Part shown: positions 54,752 to 64,000 of the stretch, in pieces | How positions within the stretch are numbered: position 1 is the stretch's first letter | How the letters are laid out: every line of letters begins with the position of its first letter | Source of the DNA: Kudoa neothunni | Lineage: Eukaryota; Cnidaria | DNA length: 64,000 nucleotides | NCBI GenBank assembly: GCA_964304625.1 | Contig: OZ199840.1 | Coordinates: forward strand, 5,394,001-5,458,000 | Direction: 5' to 3' | Position numbers and translations under genes: made by a program | Notes under the pieces: model-generated | Told to the model about the DNA's origin: nothing | Seen by the model: only the letters and a program-made list of their open reading frames with translations | Databases searched by the model: none

Positions 54752-54928
54752 GTGTAAAAAAGTTTTTATATCTGAATCTTATAATTTTTTAAACGCGGTG
54801 GCTAATCTCATGGTACCAAATAACTCCTCCGTTATAATTGAAATTTCAAATCTGATTATAAATTTAATTGTAGCCATTTTAAATCTAATTTTTTATGAAA
54901 AAACTGTTGGAAAATTGGATGAATAAAA
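54752..54928 (+). CDS. short hydrophobic ORF in the left inverted arm
   Basis: A 58-codon frame starting MCKKVFISESYNFLNAVANL and ending FYEKTVGKLDE. Its C-terminal half is hydrophobic and nearly identical to the inverted copy at 56,222-56,443 (minus), where the differences are substitutions that keep the frame open across the shared part. A TTTTTAG just before the ATG could be a splice acceptor, so it may be the last exon of a longer gene. It may equally be chance coding in a repeat arm. Confidence 0.25.
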
Positions 54929-56362
54929 ATTCAACAGTTGGTCTGCCCTATTTACACAGTTCAATAAGTACACTCACATTTTTTGAGCCTAATATTATGT
55001 AATATAAATATTTTAATTAATATCAAATGTAAGCATTTCTAATGGTGGTTAGAAACCTTCATGTTAATAAACATTAACGCATGTAGTTTAATTTAGAATA
55101 TGTCATCTCTAATCATTTACGAAACATGTACGTTTTTATCTAAACATTTTTAAATATAATTTTAACAAAACTGTTGTTATTTAATGGATATTAAATGGAG
55201 ACGAATTATATTACAAATGTGTAAACCATTTTTCCTATGTATCTATAAGATTGTATTATAATTTCTGAGAATGTTCTTTTTTTGTCCCGACAATTCTATT
55301 TATTTCAATCAGAAGTATGAGAAAGGTTTTCATGGTGCCTATTCGTGTATACAGTACATATGAGTTTAAATTTTAGAGTAAACCTACACTTCTTTATTTA
55401 AACCCATATATCTTTTTTTTCAAGCAAGGAGAATCTAAATTATCTGCATACATTCATCTAGTAGTGTCTCAGTGGGTAAATTTATAAAATGAAAATTTTT
55501 CAATGGTGATTTTTGTGGTACCTTTGCTTTGATTATTGTAAAACGAGCCAATGATGAAATATAAAATGGTAAATTCGTCCTTGAGCATTTTGAGTTGTAC
55601 AACCAAATTTCGTTTTAAAATTACAAACATTTGCTTCCTGACACAGAGGAATGTATAATTTTAATAGTTCAGAAAAATCGATTTTCACTCTAATGAAGAA
55701 TTGATCAACTTATACACACACTATCAATGGTTGTTTGGCTGGGGGCCCAAAAAATTACTCACAAATAACCACATACGAAATTTCAACAGTAAAATATTAT
55801 TTTTTATATAACATAGAGGTTTGAGAAAATCAATTTAAAAGCGCTTCATAGGAAGTTATAATGTCACCACTTTTCAGACTTATTCCATTCAATTGATATT
55901 TTATATCTTACAAAAGCTTAAATTTCTCTGCTCCAATTGAATGTAACATATAAACATGTTAAACAACTTTAATTAGTTCAAAGTTCTTTATAACTTTGAA
56001 ATAGTCTCACGAGATAGAACTCCCATAATCAAACAGGATTCATTCGCATATTCAGAGGGGGCGGGTGACACAAAAATACACAAACAGAACATTTTTTAAT
56101 TATTAGTGAATTTTTTGACTTTTTATTTCAACTAAAATGGTCATATTAAAGAATGTTAGGCTTAATAAATGTGAGTGTACTTATTGAACAGTGTAAATAG
56201 GGCAGAGAAACTGCTGAATTTTTATTCTTTAAATTTTCCAACAGTTATTTCATAAAATATTAGATTTAAAATGGCTACAATTAAATTTATAATCAGATTT
56301 GAAATTTCAATTATAACGGAGGTGTTATTCGATTCCATGAGAATAGTCACTGTCATTTTAAA
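54789..56362. repeat. element with ~210-bp inverted arms
   Basis: 54,789-54,997 and 56,151-56,362 are inverted copies of one another with only scattered mismatches (for example GAAATTTCAAATCTGATTAT is identical in both), separated by about 1.15 kb. Each arm carries the same short reading frame, pointing inward: 54,752-54,928 (+) and 56,222-56,443 (-), sharing SVIIEISNLIINLIVAILNL then IFYE. Arm similarity may extend weakly beyond these limits on both sides. It could be a transposon with long terminal inverted repeats, or two copies of an element inserted in opposite directions. No target-site duplication was identified and the core holds nothing recognisable. Confidence 0.75.
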
Positions 56363-57638
56363 ATGATTCACCCAACTATATAATGTGAATACAGTGTATA
56401 CTATAAAACGTCTAATGATGATTATTAGTGCGTTTTTAGACACATTTGGTATAATTTTTTATAATTTCGTACATTCCTTCAAAAATTCATTCGTAATAAT
56501 TTAAATTTTATTCTCTCTCCTCCAATACACAACAATAATATTCAAGTATGTTGGCTAAAAATAATTTATTATCAATAAGTCAAATTATATAATATATGGA
56601 AATTCCCTAGTTTATTCCAAAAATATTGTGAAGAATTTCACTCCGTTATAATCATAAAAATATTTCAACCTGTATCACTTATTATAAACATCGAACTCAT
56701 GGTATTCGTGTAATTGCATATTATGAGTTACGTAATGTATAATTTTTTTAAATTTTTTCTAGAATGATAGTCATAGCCACAATGACCACTCATCCAACCT
56801 CATGTAAGGTACCAATGTCATATTTGGTTACATTCTTATTTAGTAATTTTAGCGTTTGTGATATTCACAATATACAGTAGTGTATTGGTCGTACGCAATA
56901 TGAATCCAACCCAATTTTAAAAAATTTACTTTTTAGTACTGATTTTATTTTGATTATAATTTGAATAGATGGTTCAATAAAAATAGATAATTTGTCAATG
57001 AATAATTGATTTTCAACAAAATATTAGCGATGAAAATTTACTGTATGTTTCTAACGCAAAAATGCCTCGAGCGCAGTGCATAATCTGAACGTTGCAAAAA
57101 AAATGAATGGAACTATAATAATAGCGTAATAAATCACTTTGTATTGCCAAATAACACGAAATTTGAAAGTTTTATACTTTCATATCATTAATAAAGATTC
57201 TAAGCTCCAAGCGATGTAATAATTTCCCAATAAAACAGCACGATAACAAACAGGCCTAATGACCTGTTCCATTTTTGAGTCTTTTCTTAAAAAATAGAAT
57301 AGGCAACTGGCTCTTTCCAAGATAAAATTTTTTTATAATTTCGCAACTTTTTCTTAGCTCAAAAACAATATTTTTCTATCTTAACACTATGGTACATTTT
57401 TTCCAACACAACAAGTGGACTTCAACATGGGATCATAAAATTGTTAATGTTTTAAAATGACTCAAAAAGTAAATAAACGACATCATTCATTTATCAGATA
57501 AAATTTCAAGATAGTAGCTACATTATAATTTATAAATAATATTTTGGATGTAATTGTTTTGGCATTCAAATTATGAGAATGCATTAAAACGGAATCCATA
57601 GTTAACTGATTTAGGGAATCTTTTTCCTCTCTCAAAAT
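56363..57638. other. intergenic, nothing supported
   Basis: AT-rich DNA with no gene or repeat recognised. Confidence 0.5.
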
Positions 57639-57887
57639 CCACTAAATAATGATTCTTATGATGGTCTAGACGATGATCAGTTTAAACATGACATAATTTG
57701 GCTGATTGGATTGGAGGAATCATTAGAATCAACAAATTCTATGGAGGAAACTCTTGAGAACAACACAGTCGTCACCTCTGAAATTTTGACATCAGATTTT
57801 TCTTATCTTGACAGGGATGATGACGACTCTGATTATAGTGATAAGGATATTATATCAACACGGAAGGAACTATTGTATTTGGCATGA
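57639..57887 (+). pseudogene. piggyBac N-terminal scrap (tentative)
   Basis: An open stretch of 82 codons rich in Asp, Glu and Ser (NDSYDGLDDDQF, ESTNSMEETLENN, DRDDDDSDYSDKD). ESTNSMEETLENNTVVTS resembles SSNSMETTVFTSS near the N-terminus of the 36.9-kb piggyBac transposase. There is no DDE part downstream and no terminal repeat was found. An unrelated acidic exon is the alternative. Confidence 0.4.
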
Positions 57888-59760
57888 GTTATAAAACTCT
57901 TTCTAAGTAAGATTTTGTCAATTCCTGACAATATAAACTGAACATGAAATGGTTGACTCAAGATTATAACAGTTTTATAGAGCAAAATACAGAACGGTAT
58001 TTTAATAAGGACAAGTATAAAAATTAATTTGTTCATCTAAATAAATTTTTATTGATTATATTATCGATAGAAATTGTTATTTTTGTCAATGCATGCGACA
58101 TTCGAATATGGTCAATGCAAAAATGGATGCAACGCAATGGATATCATCTTTCAAATTTCTTTGTTACATCTATACATTACTGCAATCACACAACATATAG
58201 CTTTTAGTCCATCTGATATAAAGCAAGCATATACGGAAATATTTTATAAGCTTTAGTGAATATTTTTAATTTTTCCAAAATAATATTCATTAGTAGTCTG
58301 GCATAAATAATTATTGGTTGATCGAAATAGAGTAAAATTGTATTTATTGTAATTTTTATAAAAACTTTAATAATGCATTGATATACAATTATTTGTGGCA
58401 AACGTTACAATAAATAACATTTTAAATGAATTAATGTTAAAAAATAATATTATTTAATAAATTAAATATTAATTAATTAAATAACAACCAATTATTGATT
58501 ATTTAATAATATTGTTGCTTATGTAGCATTAATGGAGGTTAGATGTAATACGAGAAAACAATAATAAGCTTGCAATGAATGAAACAATAGATTACGAGTA
58601 AAATGGATTAGCCTGAATACAAAAAAGTTTTTCAAATTACATGGATAATTTATAATTATTTCAATTATATTTCATCTTTTTATAGGCCTTGGTTTTAATA
58701 AAGAGGATGTTTTAAGTTATATAAATTGAAATAAATTTTATCGTACGTTTGGATTTTTTATGGAAAAAGGTATATTATTTAATAAAAACTCATTTTCTAA
58801 ACACAATCTAATATATTTGAATCTATCATAATTATTTTTCAATAATAGACAACTATAATAAAATATTATATTAGCGATTATATGAAATTTACTTTATTAT
58901 TCAATTTATTAAAACATTTTAAAAAAGGTGGTTTATTATTTTTTGTGGTGAACATGCTATTTATTTAGTTGACAATATTATGGGGTAAACAATTTTTTAA
59001 TCGGTTAGGTTGTTGAATAGTACTTAATGATCTCTTCACAATTAATAAAGACAAATATTATTTAATGAAATAAATAAGGTAAAAATATTATTTTCACTTA
59101 AACCATTATTTGTAACCAACAAAAATTATCAATAAAGTATACAATACGTGATCAGATACGATGTTTAGAGAAATCAGAGTACAAACGTTAATCTTAATAA
59201 ATAAATAATAATTCATTTATAACATGCCAATATATATTAATTCTTTGTGAAATATATATAATTTAAATTTCTTAACTTATATAGGTATAAACAATATCGA
59301 CGAAATCATTAAATAAAATAGTGGGAAATCAAATTTTTTAATCACGCAAAAAGATACAACATTTTTAACATTATTTTAACACACAAAAAACCAATGAATT
59401 TTTATAAAAATATTCTGATATTAGATAACACGTATACAAAAGACTATAGTATCCAGTGTATTTTAGGAGGGTATTAATAAGATCTACTTACAGTTATAAG
59501 CGTAAATTCGTTTTATTACGAATTAGTAATAAAACGAATTTTTATCACTAATAATACTTATATGATAAAATTAATTTAATAATTTCCAACCATTCTATAA
59601 TACACATTATTGATTTTTTACAGTTTACACGTAATTATGTTCAATAATACTTTTTTTGTATTTTATTAAATTACTTAAATTTTTTAATATTTAAACGTAT
59701 TTGTTATCCGACTGATAGATTCATTGTATACAAGTGATATAACTTTATTGTTTTTAATTA
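57888..59760. other. intergenic, nothing supported
   Basis: AT-rich DNA with one clear hairpin at 59,504-59,541. GATA motifs occur at 59,765-59,782, just before array gene 8. Confidence 0.5.
59504..59541. repeat. perfect 16-bp inverted repeat
   Basis: Arms AAATTCGTTTTATTAC and GTAATAAAACGAATTT flank the six bases GAATTA. It lies about 300 bp upstream of array gene 8. It could be a small foldback insertion or a regulatory hairpin; no copy was noticed at the other genes. Confidence 0.75.
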
Positions 59761-59787
59761 TTTTGATAACGATCATCGATAAAGTAG

Positions 59788-59794
59788 TATAAAA
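59788..59794 (+). promoter_or_regulatory. TATA box of array gene 8
   Basis: TATAAAA lies 47 bp before the ATG at 59,835. GATAACGATCATCGATAAAG just upstream carries GATA-type motifs, as at genes 4, 5 and 6. Confidence 0.5.
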
Positions 59795-59834
59795 GCACGC
59801 AGCATTGATTCAGCTAAATAGAATAAAGTTCTTC

Positions 59835-60857
59835 ATGAGTTTGTTGCAACCTTTCTGTTTTTTGTTGATAGGTTAGAATAATTATATTTTACATAAATAA
59901 ATAATTTTAGTGTTTGTTTACTCGAAAAAAACTGTTCAGCACAGTGATGTAATATAATTTTTTTTGTTTTCTATCTTATTAGTTGATTTGTGTACATATA
60001 GTTTGAAGTTTCGGAAACCGTAGCTCAGGAACTTACCCAGAGAATAAAAACATTTATGGGAAATCCAGCATTCAATGGCAAAGTTAAATTGAAATGAATT
60101 TTTAATGTATCATTTTTAAATGATTACCTCAGGAACAATTGCTTATTAACGCGCAAAATAATCCGAAAGATTTTATTAATGAATTTCCTGATACTGATGG
60201 TTTCAGGAGAGATTACGCCGTGATTGAAGCAAACGAAGGTAATAGTTATTTATTCCCATCCATTTTTTATAATTATATGAACATATTTTATTACAGTTAA
60301 AGAAATAAGTGGAGATATAAATTGTTTCATTTGCTCTGTAGTGCACTTTTATTTTATAGATAGTTATAATTTTTATTAGAACTTATATTATGCTATTTTA
60401 AAAGACGGAACTAACGTAGAACAATCTTTCGACACTTCCGTAACTTTCTATATATATATATATATATATATACTTAAATTTTAAATATTTTATCGAAAAT
60501 TTAATAATTAATGTTGAATAGAAAGATATGGAAATTCTAAAAAACTCAAATAAAGGGTGTGTGAAGGATTTATTGTGCGATGTGTCAGTTCTTCCCTATG
60601 CTGAAAGTATATGAAAATTTATTCAATACTATGTGTATCCTATAACTAATTACTAAATTTTGCTAATTATTTCATTTTCATCATCATAATGAAAATTTTA
60701 ATAATGTTGTTATTTCGTATTAGGGGAAGAATTCAATGATGAAGGATGTGGTAATTTGCATTCACATAACAATGTACATTCATTGTTACGTAACGCTATC
60801 CAACATGGCGAAGTACAAAAGATAGTCCTAGAACGTGATGAATTGCCTAGTAACTAA
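59835..60857 (+). CDS. array gene 8: secreted family member with four core cysteines
   Basis: Seven exons: 59835-59871, 59911-59948, 60002-60082, 60133-60238, 60297-60337, 60522-60606, 60724-60857, giving 173 aa. The signal is MSLLQPFCFLLI. The third exon is three codons shorter than in most copies (27 codons). Exon 4 keeps the 106-nt length and the F(I/V)N.FP motif (FINEFPDTDGFRRDYAVIEA), but both cysteines of the first pair are replaced (Arg and Ile positions). CFIC and CVKDLLC keep the other two pairs. The tail exon has one more cysteine (DEGCGN) and ends VLERDELPSN, sharing the tail plan of genes 4 and 6. Joint loss of the first pair suggests those two cysteines bond to each other. It is the most diverged member, but structure leaves little doubt about family membership. 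Confidence 0.83.
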
Positions 60858-62067
60858 TACCAAACTAACAAAAATTATCAATTAGTGAATTCTCTATATT
60901 TGAAGTTTCATTTTATTTTTTTATCTCAATCTATTTAAATATACCTATGTATATATATTTATTCAGAACGAACCAATATCATGAGTTATTACATATGAGT
61001 ATTTTAATATTTTAAGTCATTAAGAATCAGCATATAGAATTCAATTCTATATAAATATAAAAATTATATGCTGAAAGTGAGTGTTTATGTAACGGTCACT
61101 GCTATTCAAATTATAATTTAAAAATTAATGCAATAATTAAAATTATATTGATCAAAATATTAGAAAAAAATTATAAAATTAACTCGGAAAATTATATTTA
61201 CTATATAATATAATCATTTTAATTTAATATCTAATACATATATTAAAATTTATATAATTCTAAACAATAAACGTTCATTTATTACGAGAAATAATTCAAT
61301 CCATGAATTAAAAAATATGTGGATTTTAAATAATTTATTAAATTATACTAAAGTATTATAAATATAATAATAACGCAAAATTTCTAGCTTCGCTATGATT
61401 CGAAATTATTCTACATTGAATATGTTCTTAAATCTTTCAATAAAATTTAGTAATGCATCAAAATTAATAGAATGGATAAAAATATGATCTATCTAGGCCA
61501 TAAATACATAATAAACGGGATGGGTGAAATATAAATTAAGATACTTGGATGAATTTATTTAAAATAATAAATTGTATATATTTATATTAAATAATTTGAG
61601 AATAAATTTGTAGAGGCTTAGATTATTTTTCTTCTTTTTTTATGGGGGTATAAATTTTTATATTGACATTCATAAAAACAACTTTTTTCAACTTATATAA
61701 TTAAAATATTTAGTTAAAGCACTAATAATTAGTACTTATTTCACTTTATTTATGTTGTTACATAAAAGAGGACATTGTTAAATAAATATAAAATGTATCC
61801 TAAAACTTTAGCTATAGTAAAATTAATAGGAACTATAATCCTAGAGAAAATAATAAAAATACCCAAGTAATGTCAAAAATTTATCAGAGATTAAATTCGA
61901 TTAAACATTCCGTGATGGACTTGCAAATTTTGGGATGTGAAACTTTTTACTGGGTTTTTATTTAAAAAAAATTTGTTATATTATTCATTCTCGCCTTTTT
62001 TTGAGAAGTAAATAACATTCATAGATTAACATTGTGCTCTGTTTGGATATATTTAAGAATTCTCTTA
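60858..62067. other. intergenic, nothing supported
   Basis: AT-rich DNA. Nothing recognised. Confidence 0.5.
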
Positions 62068-62410
62068 TCAATAATTAATATACATTTTTCTCAATAATAA
62101 AACTACTTTTTCACTTGATGATCCTGTTTTTATAATCCATTTGCATCCGCGACCATCATTCAACGTACGTGAAAGTAGACACACGGTTTTTTGCTTATTC
62201 AGAAGTCGGTGAGTGAATCGAAATGCATTTGGAGCACTCGGAGTAAGATCATCATAGTTGTCACTGTTATTGTATTTCATATTTTAAAATTACTCGGGAT
62301 TCGGGACTTGCTACTAGCTGGTCCCGAAATTTGCAAGTATATTCCGGGCGCTTTGGGTTCTATTATACTCCAAAACTATTGTGAAAAGATTTTTTTGTAT
62401 TTTTTGAACT
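62068..62410 (-). other. coding-like fragment, unassigned
   Basis: The minus strand has a 70-codon frame at 62,068-62,280 (TPSAPNAFRFTHRLLNKQKT, LLSRTLNDGRGCKWIIKTG). In another frame just upstream lies EPKAPGIYLQISGPASSKSR (62,300-62,380). Base composition is richer in G and C than its surroundings and the peptides look real rather than random. I do not recognise the family. It may be the degraded end of an unknown element or a host exon pair. It ends about 80 bases before the TTAA that begins the next piggyBac copy. Confidence 0.3.
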
Positions 62411-62492
62411 AAGCACTATTTATATCACTTGTTTTTTCCTAAAATATACACATGAATATTATAATCATTTATTTTATAAAATGATTACATTT

Positions 62493-64000
62493 TTAAGGGA
62501 AATAAATATACTTTTTACACATTGTACTTTTTGGGGTTTATTAGACACCCCTTTTTTATGTGCCCAAACAACAACAAAAATTTTTCTATTTAACATTTTA
62601 AAATAAAAACAGAATCTACCGTAAATATTAAGAGAAAATGAGTAAACAAATATCGACGATGTTCCGTGGTAATACCGAACAGGTCGTTGGATATACTAGC
62701 GCCTCGAATGATATAAGTTACAAAAATTACGATAGTGATTTTAACAGATTCATTAATATATTAATAGAGTAACAATATGTCAAAAACTTTTTAATTTTAT
62801 GATAATGATGTCGACATTCATATTATATACTCGGAAAAAATGGCGTAATGTGATATATTGAAATCATAAGAACATCAAAAGTGTGAACAGAAAATATTAT
62901 GGACGATGCCCTAGGTGTTAGCGCTTATTTAGCTCATAGAATTAAGGAATTTTTGGAATGCTCAGATATATTGCTCTGTGATGGCGTTTATGAATACTTA
63001 ATATGAAATACAAATAAATCTGGTTTACATCATTACGTTCATCGTTTGAAACAATTTTTCAATAAATAAGTTTTGGTTATACATAGGTGTACTTATTGAT
63101 ATGACAATAACGAGATCTAGACTGGAGTTTATAAAAACATTTTGGAGTAATGATATAGGTATGGAAATACTTCGAGTGGTCATGAATTTGAGAAGTTTGA
63201 TTGAGATTACGAAGACTTTCCCATTTGAATATTATACAATCACAATCGAAAAAAACAAACTGATGACTTTTGCCAGTATCGGGAGAAATTCGACAAATGA
63301 AAACAACTTCTTCCTAGTTACCTAATACCTTATTTATATTTAACAGTTGATTGCTTATAGAAGGAAATATCATTCCACACTATACATGCCTTACGAACCG
63401 GCAGTTTAACAATTGAAATTTTTCTTGCATGTACACTCAGCTAACTTTAATCACAACATTTCTGTCTTCCTTCGTAAACAAATTAACCAAAAAGCTTATT
63501 GTTTAGGATAATATTGTTTTATATCTTGTGCCATACCTAAAAACAGTAATAGAAATATTGTTGCTGATAATTATTTGAACATTAATTTTATTTTTCAATT
63601 AATTATTAAGAACTAGTCTGACTATGGTTGGAACAATTAAGCCAACAAGGAGATACATACGAAATAATGAAGCTGAGCCAATCAAGGAAGCTTTATAGTT
63701 AATTATTTCCTTTCTCCGATATAATTATTGTGTTCCATGTCTCTAAAAAAACATGTCAGTTATACTCTTGGTTTTTTCTTCAGTAAATACGAACTTATCT
63801 CCTGATGAATACAAAAAACTTGAAGTCATTTCATTTTCCAATAAAAACAGACGTGGCTTTGATACTGTCGGTCACATTATAGTTTCCACTAATGTCAAAA
63901 GGTATTTTAACTGCTAGCCAACCGTGTTTTTAATATTTTAGGCATTAACCTGATAAATTTCCATTATCATTACAAAACCGGCTTCAATGACAACAGGATC
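62493..64000 (+). mobile_element. piggyBac-type DNA transposon, cut by window end
   Basis: A TTAA at 62,493-62,496 is followed 40 bp later by a palindrome-like block (GGGGTTTATTAGACACCCC, about 62,533-62,551), in the same layout as the 36.4-kb copy. The coding strand is plus. It starts MSKQISTMFRGNTEQVVGY at 62,638; then TFPFEYYTITIEKNKLMTF near 63,215-63,275 (the IDEQL region, decayed), RNIVADNYLNINF near 63,550-63,590, LTMVGTIKPTRRYIRNN near 63,620-63,670, and RGFDTVGHI near 63,850-63,880 (the GGVDTVD region). Many frame changes and stops make it the most decayed of the four piggyBac copies. The right end lies beyond the window. Confidence 0.7.

Noticed and set aside
1-64000. LTR retroelements, Polintons, LINEs, CRISPR arrays, rRNA and tRNA genes
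   Set aside because: Looked for reverse transcriptase, integrase, capsid, polymerase B and repeat-spacer patterns; none could be supported.

Overview
The window is strongly AT-rich eukaryotic DNA. It holds intron-containing genes with very short (about 40 bp) GT-AG introns and the remains of several animal DNA-transposon superfamilies (piggyBac, Tc1/mariner-like, ISXO2-like, hAT, Mutator-like). This fits an arthropod, most likely an insect with a very GC-poor genome; the species cannot be named from sequence alone. No LTR or LINE coding sequence, CRISPR array or convincing tRNA/rRNA gene was seen.

The main content is a previously unrecognised (to me) tandem gene family. Eight paralogues, all on the + strand, start near 3.0, 10.4, 24.9, 28.5, 35.4, 44.2, 52.1 and 59.8 kb. 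Each has a signal-peptide exon, a 35-38 nt microexon, an 81-90 nt exon, then exons of exactly 106, 41 and (in six of eight) 85 nt, and usually a variable last exon. Exon phases are constant. The proteins are short (about 134-173 aa), secreted and highly diverged. They share six cysteines in a fixed layout: C-x5-C at the end of the 106-nt exon, C-x2-C at the end of the 41-nt exon, and C-x5-C in the 85-nt exon. The CxxC and C-x5-C pairs resemble the two ends of saposin-like domains. One copy (10.4 kb) has a stop in its signal exon, one (28.5 kb) has a splice-frame conflict, and one (59.8 kb) has lost the first cysteine pair. Two (35.4 and 44.2 kb) look like a recent duplicate pair.

Between the second and third copies, on the same strand, lies a complete six-exon gene (15.3-16.75 kb) for a secreted protein with five Kunitz units, one per exon, only one of which has all six cysteines. 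It uses the same ~40 bp intron class. The array plus the Kunitz gene suggests a cluster of secreted proteins (saliva, venom, gut or effector-like), but the tissue and role are inference.

Transposon remains by region: Mutator-like 0.3-1.5 kb (-); piggyBac 11.9-14.2 kb (-); ISXO2-like 18.3-19.2 kb (+); possible piggyBac-type non-coding element 20.2-21.5 kb; piggyBac 36.4-38.95 kb (+); Tc1/mariner-like 41.7-42.8 kb (-); hAT 46.5-47.2 kb (-); piggyBac 47.4-50.5 kb (-); hAT scrap 54.0 kb (+); a long inverted-repeat structure 54.8-56.4 kb; piggyBac N-terminal scrap 57.6 kb; piggyBac 62.5 kb to the window end (+). The rest is AT-rich intergenic sequence with nothing I can support.
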